Positions 1 to 7,047 of a stretch of 20,569 bases of DNA are shown here, piece after piece; position 1 is the stretch's first letter, and the number at the start of each line of letters is the position of its first letter. A program made the translations under genes and the position numbers. The stretch lies in assembly GCA_947632625.1 (NCBI GenBank), contig CANRPZ010000013.1, positions 1 through 20,569 of the forward strand. Direction: 5' to 3'. The notes beneath the pieces were generated by a model. That model did no database searches. It saw only the letters and a list, made by a program, of their open reading frames with translations, and had not been told where the DNA came from. The DNA is from an uncultured Bacilli bacterium (GTDB lineage: Bacteria; Bacillota_I; Bacilli_A; RF39; UBA660).

Positions 1-182
1 ATTCTTTTGACATTTAAAAAACTAGAATTTCTTTCTTTTTTCTACTTTCTTTTTATTTCAGCTGTGAATCGTAACATATTTTAATGAAAAGTATTTTACT
101 AGCTAAATTAAAGTTAAGGTTATACTTTTGTAGATGGTTCTGAATATATTTTTTATAATAAAGCTCATAAATCTTCTAACAC

Positions 183-214
183 AAAAAAAGAATTATATTA
201 TTTTAAAATTCTTT
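183..214 (-). terminator. Putative intrinsic terminator of the 14-repeat gene
   Basis: On the minus strand the last codons and stop form one arm (207-214) of an 8-bp stem with 187-194, separated by a 12-base loop and followed by a T run (183-186 plus stem Ts). The stem has one G-C pair, so it is weak, but the same structure recurs behind the sister gene at 1751-1781. Confidence 0.45.
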
Positions 215-1631
215 CTCTTACCATTGAATCAGTATCCTCTATAAATAATTTAGAGTATTCATCTTTATTTTCAATAATGTTTTCATATTTTTTTGCTTTT
301 AATAATTCAATTAAATGATCTAATTTTTCACTTTCTTCTATTTCACGCAAATTTTGATATGCTTGTTTTAATTTTTCGATATTTGCTCCTTTGACATCTT
401 CAGCAAATTCATAAATATATTTAGCATTTTCAGTTTGAACTATGGCGTCTTCTAATTTTTTTACATTCGTGCCTTCAATGTTTTTAGCAAATTCAAAAAT
501 ATATTCAGCATTTTGAGTTTGAATAAGTGCATTCTCTAATTTTTCCATATTTGCTCCTTTGACATTTGCAGCAAAATAATAAATTTGTTGAGCATCTTTG
601 GTTTGAAGAATTGCATTCTCCAATTTTTCTCTATTTGCTCCTTTGACATCTCTAGCAAATTTGTAAATATATGTAGCATTTTGAATTTGAATAATTGCAT
701 TCTCTAATTTTTCAATATTTGCTCCTTTAATATCTTTGGCAAAATAATAAATATATTCAGCATCATGAGTTTGAAGGATTGCCTCCAATTTTTCTATATT
801 TGCTCCTTTGACATTTGCAGCAAAATAATAAATATATCCAGCATTTTGAGTTTGAATGATTGCATTCTCCAATTTTTCTCTATTTGCTCTTTTGACATTT
901 ACAGCAAAACAATAAATATATCCAGCATTTTGAGTTTGAATGATTGCATCTTCTAATTTTTCTATATTTGCTCCTTTAATATCTTTAGCGAATATATAAA
1001 TATATTGAGCATTTTGAATTTGAATGACTGCATCTTCTAATTTTTCTATATTTGCTCCTTTAATATCTTTAGCGAATATATAAATATATTGAGCATTTTG
1101 AATTTGAATGACTGCATCTTCTAATTTTTCTATATTTGCTCCTTTGACATTTGCAGCAAAATAATAAATATATCCAGCATTTTGAATTTGAATTATGGCA
1201 TCTTCTAATTTATTTATATTTGCGCCTTTAATATCTCTAGCAAATTTATAAATATATCCAATATTTTGAGTTTGAATAATTGCATTCTCTAATTTATTTA
1301 TATTTGCCTCTTTAATATCTCTAGCAAAAGCATAAATATATTCAGTATCACAAGTTTTAATGATTGCATTCTCTAATTTTTCTATATTTGCTCCTTTGAT
1401 ATTTACAGCAAAACAATAAATATATTCAGCATTATGAGTTTGAATGATTGCATCTTCTAATTTTTTTACATTCGCGCCTTCAATATCTCTAGCAAAATAA
1501 TAAATATATTCAGCTTTCTTAATATCAATAATAGTATTACAACCTAATTCTTTGTCAATAATCCCTAGATTTACTAATTTTATAAAAAAATCAAAGTTCT
1601 TTGTCATTATAATTTGTACATTTGAATTCAT
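198..1631 (-). CDS. 28-residue-repeat protein, 14 repeats (unknown function)
   Basis: I do not recognise a named family. The 477-residue protein has a unique N-terminus of about 38 residues, 14 tandem units of 28 residues (one of 27), and a charged helical tail of about 48 residues. The repeat consensus is approximately (N/D)A-E-YIY-x-FA-x-(D/N)-(I/V)-KGAN-(I/V)-EKLE-(N/D)-AIIQTQ. Each unit looks like two short helices separated by the KGAN turn, suggesting an alpha-solenoid scaffold that binds protein or nucleic acid (inference). An upstream TTG at 1670 would give a hydrophobic start resembling a signal peptide, but it has no ribosome site; GGGAGG lies 7 bases before the ATG at 1631, so the protein is probably cytoplasmic. 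It is a tandem paralogue of the gene at 1765-3027, with nearly identical N- and C-termini. Similar repeats may exist in phage and gut bacterial hypothetical proteins, but I am not sure of that. Confidence 0.85.
   Translation of the reverse strand: MNSNVQIIMTKNFDFFIKLVNLGIIDKELGCNTIIDIKKAEYIYYFARDIEGANVKKLEDAIIQTHNAEYIYCFAVNIKGANIEKLENAIIKTCDTEYIYAFARDIKEANINKLENAIIQTQNIGYIYKFARDIKGANINKLEDAIIQIQNAGYIYYFAANVKGANIEKLEDAVIQIQNAQYIYIFAKDIKGANIEKLEDAVIQIQNAQYIYIFAKDIKGANIEKLEDAIIQTQNAGYIYCFAVNVKRANREKLENAIIQTQNAGYIYYFAANVKGANIEKLEAILQTHDAEYIYYFAKDIKGANIEKLENAIIQIQNATYIYKFARDVKGANREKLENAILQTKDAQQIYYFAANVKGANMEKLENALIQTQNAEYIFEFAKNIEGTNVKKLEDAIVQTENAKYIYEFAEDVKGANIEKLKQAYQNLREIEESEKLDHLIELLKAKKYENIIENKDEYSKLFIEDTDSMVRERILK
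345..1517 (-). repeat. In-gene tandem array of 14 84-bp units
   Basis: Fourteen consecutive 84-bp units (one of 81 bp) encode the 28-residue protein repeats. The unit near 780 lacks one codon, reading KLEAIL instead of KLENAIL. Units differ by scattered substitutions, except for one adjacent pair that is identical (see 946-1145). Phase is preserved throughout, so selection acts on the protein and this is not a non-coding satellite. Confidence 0.9.
946..1145 (-). repeat. Perfect 84-bp tandem duplication inside the array
   Basis: Bases 946-1029 and 1030-1113 are identical over all 84 positions, and the identity continues for 32 bases into the next unit (1114-1145). On the left, identity ends at 945/1029. 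This is the signature of a very recent unit gain by slippage or unequal crossing-over. Confidence 0.92.
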
Positions 1632-1638
1632 ACTAAAA

Positions 1639-1644
1639 CCTCCC
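1639..1644 (-). promoter_or_regulatory. Ribosome binding site that fixes the start at 1631
   Basis: GGGAGG on the minus strand, 7 bases before ATG. The longer frame starting with TTG at 1670 has no such site. Confidence 0.85.
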
Positions 1645-1720
1645 AAAATAATCAAGTATTTTCTATACAAAATTCTAATATTTTTCTAGTTTTTATAAAT
1701 TTTTTCCTCGATTGATAATT

Positions 1721-1749
1721 ATTCTAGTATACTTTTAAAAGTTTAACAA
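1721..1749 (-). promoter_or_regulatory. Sigma-A-type promoter of the 14-repeat gene
   Basis: Minus strand: -35 TTGTTA (1744-1749), 17-bp spacer, -10 TAGAAT (1721-1726). The predicted transcript has a leader of roughly 80 bases. The -35 box abuts the T run of the preceding gene's terminator. Confidence 0.7.
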
Positions 1750-1750
1750 C

Positions 1751-1781
1751 AAAAAGAATTTATATTATTTTAAAATTCTTT
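1751..1781 (-). terminator. Putative terminator of the 12-repeat gene
   Basis: A 9-bp stem pairs 1773-1781 with 1753-1761 around an 11-base loop that holds the stop codon. The T tract is short. Mostly A-T pairs, so strength is doubtful and some read-through into the next gene is possible. Confidence 0.4.
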
Positions 1782-3027
1782 CTCTTACCATTGAATCAGT
1801 ATCCTCTATAAATAATTTAGAGTATTCATCTTTATTTTCAATAATGTTTTCATATTTTTTTGCTTTTAATAATTCAATTAAATGATCTAATTTTTCACTT
1901 TCTTCTATTTCACGCAAATTTTGATATGCTTGTTTTAATTTTTCTCTATTTGCTCCTTTGACATTTACAGCAAATTCACAAATATATGCAGCATTTTGAG
2001 TTTGAATAAGTGCATCTTCTAATTTATTTATATTTGCTCCTTTAATATTTTCAGCAAATTTACAAATATATGCAGCATTTTGAATTTGAATTATGGTGTC
2101 TTCTAATTTTTCTATATTTGCTCCTTTGACATCATTAGCAAATAAATAAATATATGATGCATCATGAATTTGAATAATTGCATTCTCTAATTTTTCTATA
2201 TTTGCTCCTTTGATATCTCTAGCAAAATCATAAATATATTCGGCATCACACGTTTGAATGATTGCCTCCAATTTTTCGATATTTGCTCCTTTGACATATC
2301 TAGCAAATTCATAAATATAATAAGCATTTTGAGTTTGAAGGATTGCATCTTCTAATTTATTTATATTTGCTCCTTTGACATCTCTAGCAAATTTGTAAAT
2401 ATATGTAGCATTTTGAATTTGAATAATTGCATTCTCTAATTTTTCTATATTTGCGCCTTTAATATCTTTGGCAAAATAATAAATATATTCAGCATCATGA
2501 GTTTGAATGATTGCCTCCAATTTTTCGATATTTGCTCCTTTGACATTTGCAGCAAAATAATAAATTTGTTGAGCATCTTTGGTTTGAAGAATTGCATCTT
2601 CTAATTTATTTATATTTGCTCCTTTGATATTTACAGAAAAATAGTAAATATATTGAGCATTTTTAGTTTGAATAAGTGCATTCTCTAATTTTTCAATATT
2701 TGCTCCTTTAATATCTCTAGCAAAAAAATAAATATATTCAGCATTTTGAGTTTGAAGGATTGCATTCTCTAATTTTTCTATATTTGCCACTTTGACATAT
2801 CTAGCAAAATAATAAATATATTCGGCATCACGAGTTTGAATGATTGCATTCTCTAATTTTTTTACATTCGCGCCTTCAATATCTCTAGCAAATTTATAAA
2901 TATATTCAGCTTTCTTAATTTCAATAACAGTATTACAACCTAATTCTTTGTCAATAATCCCTAGATTTACTAATTTTATAAAAAAATCAAAGTTCTTTGT
3001 CATTATAATTTGTACATTTGAATTCAT
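1765..3027 (-). CDS. 28-residue-repeat protein, 12 repeats (unknown function)
   Basis: This is the tandem paralogue of the gene at 198-1631: 420 residues, 12 repeats (ten of 28 and two of 27 residues), the same N-terminus of about 38 residues starting MNSNVQIIM, and an identical C-terminal tail beginning KQAYQNLREIEESEK. The start is the ATG at 3027, preceded by GGGAGG at 3035-3040; the frame extends to a TTG at 3066 without a ribosome site. There is no signal peptide or membrane segment from the chosen start. Cysteines occur only in a few repeats (YIC in the last two), so metal binding is unlikely. Repeats 5-7 match repeats 9-11 of the sister gene almost exactly, although their surroundings differ, indicating recombination between the copies. 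Function unknown; a helical scaffold is an inference from the repeat pattern. Confidence 0.85.
   Translation of the reverse strand: MNSNVQIIMTKNFDFFIKLVNLGIIDKELGCNTVIEIKKAEYIYKFARDIEGANVKKLENAIIQTRDAEYIYYFARYVKVANIEKLENAILQTQNAEYIYFFARDIKGANIEKLENALIQTKNAQYIYYFSVNIKGANINKLEDAILQTKDAQQIYYFAANVKGANIEKLEAIIQTHDAEYIYYFAKDIKGANIEKLENAIIQIQNATYIYKFARDVKGANINKLEDAILQTQNAYYIYEFARYVKGANIEKLEAIIQTCDAEYIYDFARDIKGANIEKLENAIIQIHDASYIYLFANDVKGANIEKLEDTIIQIQNAAYICKFAENIKGANINKLEDALIQTQNAAYICEFAVNVKGANREKLKQAYQNLREIEESEKLDHLIELLKAKKYENIIENKDEYSKLFIEDTDSMVRERILK
1912..2913 (-). repeat. In-gene tandem array of 12 84-bp units
   Basis: Twelve units encode the 28-residue repeats; two are 81 bp because of a lost codon (KLEAII). 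No adjacent pair is perfectly identical here, unlike the sister array, so expansion is less recent in this copy. Confidence 0.9.
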
Positions 3028-3034
3028 ACTAAAA

Positions 3035-3040
3035 CCTCCC
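3035..3040 (-). promoter_or_regulatory. Ribosome binding site that fixes the start at 3027
   Basis: GGGAGG, 7 bases before the ATG, identical to the site before the sister gene. Confidence 0.85.
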
Positions 3041-3116
3041 AAAATAATCAAGTATTTTCTATACAAAATTCTAATATTTTTCTAGTTTTTATAAATTTTT
3101 TCCTCGATTGATAATT

Positions 3117-3145
3117 ATTGTAGCATACTTTTAAAAGTTTAACAA
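3117..3145 (-). promoter_or_regulatory. Sigma-A-type promoter of the 12-repeat gene
   Basis: Minus strand: -35 TTGTTA (3140-3145), 17-bp spacer, -10 TACAAT (3117-3122). TACAAT is closer to consensus than the TAGAAT of the sister promoter. It lies immediately behind the sigma gene's terminator. Confidence 0.72.
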
Positions 3146-3146
3146 C

Positions 3147-3177
3147 AAAAAGAAAAAGTACCAACTATCTGGTACCT
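3147..3177 (-). terminator. Intrinsic terminator of the sigma factor gene
   Basis: A 7-bp stem (3171-3177 with 3156-3162, one G-U pair) encloses an 8-base loop and is followed on the minus strand by a T-rich tract (3147-3157). The gene's TAG stop (3165-3167) lies in the loop. Confidence 0.75.
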
Positions 3178-6100
3178 CTAATATGTAAACGTAATAAAAG
3201 GTTTTCTTGAAAATCTTTATTATCGCTATCAGTTTCAAAGCATTCTTTTATCTTATATTTTATTTCATCAACGGTTAGGGTTGGCCATTTTTCTAAAAAA
3301 GGTCCAATGAAATAATAATTTACCTCTTCTAATATTTCTTGTTTCTCTAGCCTATTTTGACTTTTCTTGTAACGAGTTTTTAAATATTCTAAAATCTTAT
3401 TTTCAACTAGTTTTTCATATTCTTCTTTGGAACAATTTAAATTTACTAAAAATTGATTAAGAATCTCTATGAGAATTTCATGGGGTAATATACGAATTTG
3501 GTTGGTAAATTTGTTATACAATTCGGCTTTTAATAAATTGATTTTATCCGTTTTTAAATCTTCTTTTACTTTAAATAAGGTTAAATCCTCTTGATTTTGT
3601 AATGTTTTTTCTAAATTCTTAATGGCTCTTAAATAAATGTTATAATAGTAAGTTCCACTTTTCATAGTTGGCCATTTAATGATTTCTTTTAAAGACTCTC
3701 CATGACGAAGATAAAGAATTTGTTGGTAAATTTCAGGCAATTCTTTTATTTTTGTTTTCCATGCTTCCAACGTCAATTCCGGATGTTTTTTCATTAATAA
3801 GAATAATTTTGGTACTTTCTCATTTTCTATAGCAATAATCTTTTTAAGATCTTCTATATTATTATTTTTCTTATACCAAATGGTTTCATCATTTAGTAAT
3901 TTTTTAATTGCTTTTCTCTTTATATATACGACTTGATTTAACGTTAAATTTAATTTAGTAGCAATTTCATTATTATTCCATATACGATCTTTATTAATAC
4001 CAAAGGCAAGGCATAAAATTTCATATTCTTCATCGGTTAAGTATTTACTCTTATCAATATTTTTTTCGATTAATCTTTTTTTAATTGCCGTCAAGCCTTG
4101 ATAATAACTTTCTAAAAATTGCGTTTTTTCTTCTAAAGTACATGTAGCGTCTTCTAGATAAATTGTATTGTTTTGATCTAAATTTTTCCCATGAATTAAG
4201 TAAATGGCCTTTTTTTGGTTCATAGATAAACTTTCAACAATTTTTTTGAATTCTGTACTAGAAACATTTGGATATGCCTTTTTTAAGTCTAGTAAAAGGT
4301 TGTCATCTTTTTCTGCTTCTTTTATAGTGGTATTTGAAAGAGCATATAGTTTCATTAAAGCATTTTGTCCTCTTTTATAAATTTCTTCTTCTGATCGATT
4401 TAAAATATTGGCAATTTCCTTTATTGATTTTAAATTTCTTTTGCCTATAGCAAAATAATACATTAAGATTAAGCCCTCTTCTTCATCTAAAGCGTTATAT
4501 AAAAAGGCTGCACGAATTTTTAAAATGACGTTTCTTTTGACAGTTCCCAATTTTTTAATATTTATCTTAATATTTTTAGCAATGTCCTCATAAAGGATAT
4601 TCGTATCTTTTATAGTAAAAAGGAAAGTCAATAAATTGAATTCATTTTGATTTAACGCAATATTTTTAGGCAAAGTTCCAAAATTGCGTTCAAAGTCACG
4701 TTTAAGATTATTTATTGTTAATTGGTATAATTGGTTTTCTTCTTTTGGTAGTAAATAGTTTTCTGATAAATTCATGCCATGCTTTTTATAAATAATCTTT
4801 TTTTGAATATCGTTTAAAGAAGAAATTAACAAGTTCCAAACTTTCTTATTTATAACTTTCTTATTTATAATATTATATTTGTCTATTAAATCGAACAAAT
4901 CCATTTCGAAATTATTCTTTTCACTTTTACGTTGAGGTATCATTTGCTTATGAATATAATCTTCGTTGTTCGCTTCCGAAAGATAATTGTTAATTTTCCA
5001 ACTATTATAAGGTTGTCTTAACTTTTTTAGGGCTTTCTTTTCTATTTGGCGCACTCTTTCTCTAGTAACCCCCATTATTTGGCCTATCTCTTCTAAAGTT
5101 TTAGGCGTATTATCTTCCCAGCCAACACGTTGTTCTATAACAAATCTTTCCCTTTGGGTAAGAACGCTTAATGCATCTTCTAAATCTTTTTTTACTTGAT
5201 TTTTGATAAATGCTTGCTCTGGTTCTTCGCTTTTTGTATCAGCGATTAAATCAGAGATTGGTGTATCATCATATTCTCCAATCGGTGCTTCTAATGAAAC
5301 TGGTTCTAATTTATATTTTAGTAAGCCTTTTATAGTTTTTACAGAGAGATTTGCTTTTTTAGCGATTTCTTCTACTGTTGGTTCGCGATGTAATTCTAAT
5401 GTTAACTTTGCTTGAATCGCTAATATTTTATTTAAAGTTTCTAAAGCATGGACAGGAAGACGAATCGTTCTTTCTTGATTGGCAATAGAACGCGTAATAC
5501 TTTGCTTAATCCACCAAGTAGCATAAGTTGAAAATTTATAATTCTTACGATAATCAAATTTTTCAACGGCTATCATAAGGCCAAGATTACCTTCTTGGAT
5601 TAAATCTGATAAATTATCTCTTTTAGCAAAACGCCTGGCAATACTTGCCACTAAACGAAGATTATGTTTGATGAGTTCCTGTTTGGCATTTTGATCCCCT
5701 TTTTCTATTTTTTTACATAAATCAATTACTTGTTCTGGAGTTAAAACGGAATATTTACAAATTTCTTTTATATAATCATTAGCAGAATTCGTAGTAAATG
5801 CCCCTAGAAGATTTTCATCATAAATCTCTACTTTACTAGTATTAAAAAGACTATTGTAGGCATCCATAAGCATAAGGTAATTGCTATCTTTCTTAAATTT
5901 ACCGGCGTTTAGAAAGTTTTCCTCTGTACTTATCTTTTCAAAAATTTTTTCAATCACGGGTAAATCCAAAAGTGCTGTCACATCGTCTTCATTTAAAATG
6001 TATTTACAATCTTGTAGTAATTGAAAAAAACTTTCCAATTTTGCAACTATTTGTTCTTCAGGCAATTCTACTTTTAGATGTAAAGAATGGATGTAGTTTA

Positions 6101-6275
6101 AAAGGATTTGGCTATTCATAATCTTTTCTAAATAATTCATTAAATATTTAGGTAGCATTTCTTGTAAGTCCATTTGCTTTTGGGCTTTATTAAAAAGCAA
6201 AACAAATTGTTCATCCGAAATCGGGATGTAATTATATTTTTCTCTATATTCTTTTTGTTCCTCTGTTAAAACCAT
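3165..6275 (-). CDS. Sigma-70 factor with long C-terminal array of HTH-like modules
   Basis: 1036 residues; ordinary primary sigma factors have about 370-610. Residues 1-165 resemble nothing I know. Residues 170-425 are a full sigma-A core: region 1.2 (about 170-200), region 2 (about 203-276, including DLIQEGNLGLM, YATWWIKQ and ITRSIANQERTIRLP), region 3 (277-350) and region 4 (365-425, TRERVRQIEKKALKKLR). Regions 2.4 and 4.2 are close to housekeeping sigma-A, so it should read TTGACA/TATAAT promoters. Residues 427-1036 hold further region-4-like segments: 541-593, 596-646 and 746-796 each end in an EIA-type helix-turn-helix with a basic recognition-like helix, alternating with segments around 480-538, 676-745 and 839-903 carrying Y-x-x-HG-x-x-L. 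The start is ATG with AGGTG (6283-6287) in front. It is monocistronic, with its own promoter and terminator. It could be the primary sigma of a divergent lineage or a paralogue; the usual rpoD neighbour dnaG is not in the window. Confidence 0.93.
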   Translation of the reverse strand: MVLTEEQKEYREKYNYIPISDEQFVLLFNKAQKQMDLQEMLPKYLMNYLEKIMNSQILLNYIHSLHLKVELPEEQIVAKLESFFQLLQDCKYILNEDDVTALLDLPVIEKIFEKISTEENFLNAGKFKKDSNYLMLMDAYNSLFNTSKVEIYDENLLGAFTTNSANDYIKEICKYSVLTPEQVIDLCKKIEKGDQNAKQELIKHNLRLVASIARRFAKRDNLSDLIQEGNLGLMIAVEKFDYRKNYKFSTYATWWIKQSITRSIANQERTIRLPVHALETLNKILAIQAKLTLELHREPTVEEIAKKANLSVKTIKGLLKYKLEPVSLEAPIGEYDDTPISDLIADTKSEEPEQAFIKNQVKKDLEDALSVLTQRERFVIEQRVGWEDNTPKTLEEIGQIMGVTRERVRQIEKKALKKLRQPYNSWKINNYLSEANNEDYIHKQMIPQRKSEKNNFEMDLFDLIDKYNIINKKVINKKVWNLLISSLNDIQKKIIYKKHGMNLSENYLLPKEENQLYQLTINNLKRDFERNFGTLPKNIALNQNEFNLLTFLFTIKDTNILYEDIAKNIKINIKKLGTVKRNVILKIRAAFLYNALDEEEGLILMYYFAIGKRNLKSIKEIANILNRSEEEIYKRGQNALMKLYALSNTTIKEAEKDDNLLLDLKKAYPNVSSTEFKKIVESLSMNQKKAIYLIHGKNLDQNNTIYLEDATCTLEEKTQFLESYYQGLTAIKKRLIEKNIDKSKYLTDEEYEILCLAFGINKDRIWNNNEIATKLNLTLNQVVYIKRKAIKKLLNDETIWYKKNNNIEDLKKIIAIENEKVPKLFLLMKKHPELTLEAWKTKIKELPEIYQQILYLRHGESLKEIIKWPTMKSGTYYYNIYLRAIKNLEKTLQNQEDLTLFKVKEDLKTDKINLLKAELYNKFTNQIRILPHEILIEILNQFLVNLNCSKEEYEKLVENKILEYLKTRYKKSQNRLEKQEILEEVNYYFIGPFLEKWPTLTVDEIKYKIKECFETDSDNKDFQENLLLRLHIRGTR

Positions 6276-6294
6276 AAAATTTCACCTACCGCTT

Positions 6295-6323
6295 ATTATA
6301 ATAGGGGTTTAGTTAAAATTCAA
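6295..6323 (-). promoter_or_regulatory. Sigma-A-type promoter of the sigma factor gene
   Basis: Minus strand: -35 TTGAAT (6318-6323), 17-bp spacer, perfect -10 TATAAT (6295-6300). The start codon is only about 20 bases downstream of the -10 box, so the leader is very short. Confidence 0.85.
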
Positions 6324-6325
6324 CT

Positions 6326-6350
6326 AAAAAACACTTTTATTCAAGTGTTT
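6326..6350 (-). terminator. Terminator ending the Tad pilus operon
   Basis: An 8-bp perfect stem (6343-6350 with 6329-6336), 6-base loop and a run of six Ts on the minus strand (6326-6331). The stem overlaps the tadC stop codon. Confidence 0.85.
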
Positions 6351-7047
6351 AAGTTATAAATTCTAGTAAGAGCGGAGCCAAAATTAGTAGAAGCATAATC
6401 GGAATAAAAAATAAAACCGAAAGAACACTAATTTTAGTAGGTAATTTAGAAATCTCCCCTTTTATTTCAAGAATTTTCTTTTCTCTTAAATAATTTAATT
6501 GATTTTTTAAGCTATCCGATATAGAATTTCCAAATAAACTTGCTTCGGTTAAATTTAATATAATGGTATTGATAGCATCACTTGGAATACTCTTTTTTAA
6601 GTCTATTAAACTTTCTGAAAAACTTTTTCCTAATTTAACATCTAGAAGCATTTTTTTAAATTCGTTTGATAAACTACTGTCAATATTTCGTACCGTTAAT
6701 TCCAAAGCCCCTTTTAGGTATGGATTTGTTTCTAAAGTTAAACTTAAAATTTCAAAAAAGAAAATGGATTCTTCTTCAAGACGTTTTCTTCTTTTTTTTA
6801 TTTGGGCATCTAAAAGTATTTTTTCAATGGCTATATAGTAAACAATTACCCCAATAGGAGATAGAATTGCTCCATACTTTGTAAAAAATAAGAGAATAAT
6901 AAATAAAAGAATACAACTGATAAGACGAAAATTTAAAAAGGAAAAGGTATCGATATTTTTTTCTAATCCTAAATAATTTACTTTCGTTTTGATTCTTTCA
7001 ATCGTTTTTTTATTATAGATATAATAAGATATATTGCGATTTTTCAT
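6349..7047 (-). CDS. tadC: TadC-like inner membrane pilus assembly protein
   Basis: 232 residues, the last gene of the Tad operon. It has the architecture of GspF/T2SSF-type platform proteins: two hydrophobic segments near residues 40-55 and 57-75, a cytoplasmic helical domain (about 85-200) with the family's ESIFFFEILS and LTEASLFGNSI segments, and a C-terminal hydrophobic stretch (about 205-231). It should sit in the cytoplasmic membrane with TadB and couple the TadA ATPase to Flp pilin assembly. It is somewhat shorter than typical TadC proteins of about 280-320 residues, the deficit lying in the N-terminal part. Its ATG overlaps the tadB stop (TAATG), with GAGGTG inside the tadB end, so the two are translationally coupled. 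It could be called TadB2; the assignment rests on gene order and fold. Confidence 0.88.
   Translation of the reverse strand: MKNRNISYYIYNKKTIERIKTKVNYLGLEKNIDTFSFLNFRLISCILLFIILLFFTKYGAILSPIGVIVYYIAIEKILLDAQIKKRRKRLEEESIFFFEILSLTLETNPYLKGALELTVRNIDSSLSNEFKKMLLDVKLGKSFSESLIDLKKSIPSDAINTIILNLTEASLFGNSISDSLKNQLNYLREKKILEIKGEISKLPTKISVLSVLFFIPIMLLLILAPLLLEFIT

Larger units (their letters stand above)
1632..1758 (-). repeat. Upstream flank duplicated with 3028-3154 (copy 1)
   Basis: This 127-bp block (ribosome site, leader, promoter, T-rich end of the preceding terminator) matches 3028-3154 with only two differences. One, C at 1724 against G at 3120, changes the -10 hexamer; the other is T against C in the spacer. 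It marks the tandem gene duplication. Confidence 0.9.
3028..3154 (-). repeat. Upstream flank duplicated with 1632-1758 (copy 2)
   Basis: 127 bp matching 1632-1758 with two differences. This copy sits directly after the sigma gene, so it may be the ancestral position, with the other copy carried along in the tandem duplication (inference). Confidence 0.88.

Noticed and set aside
1..197. TTGACA at 7-12 and an open plus-strand stretch from 118 (reads GYTFVDGSEYIFYNK)
   Set aside because: The only -10-like box is 10 bases away, and the open stretch has a stop immediately upstream, no start with a ribosome site, and runs antisense into the repeat gene. I see no gene in 1-197.
345..2913. Regular ~84-bp repeats that could be taken for a CRISPR array or minisatellite
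   Set aside because: They stay in frame through two complete genes with ribosome sites, contain no unique spacers, and vary at codon level. They are protein repeats.
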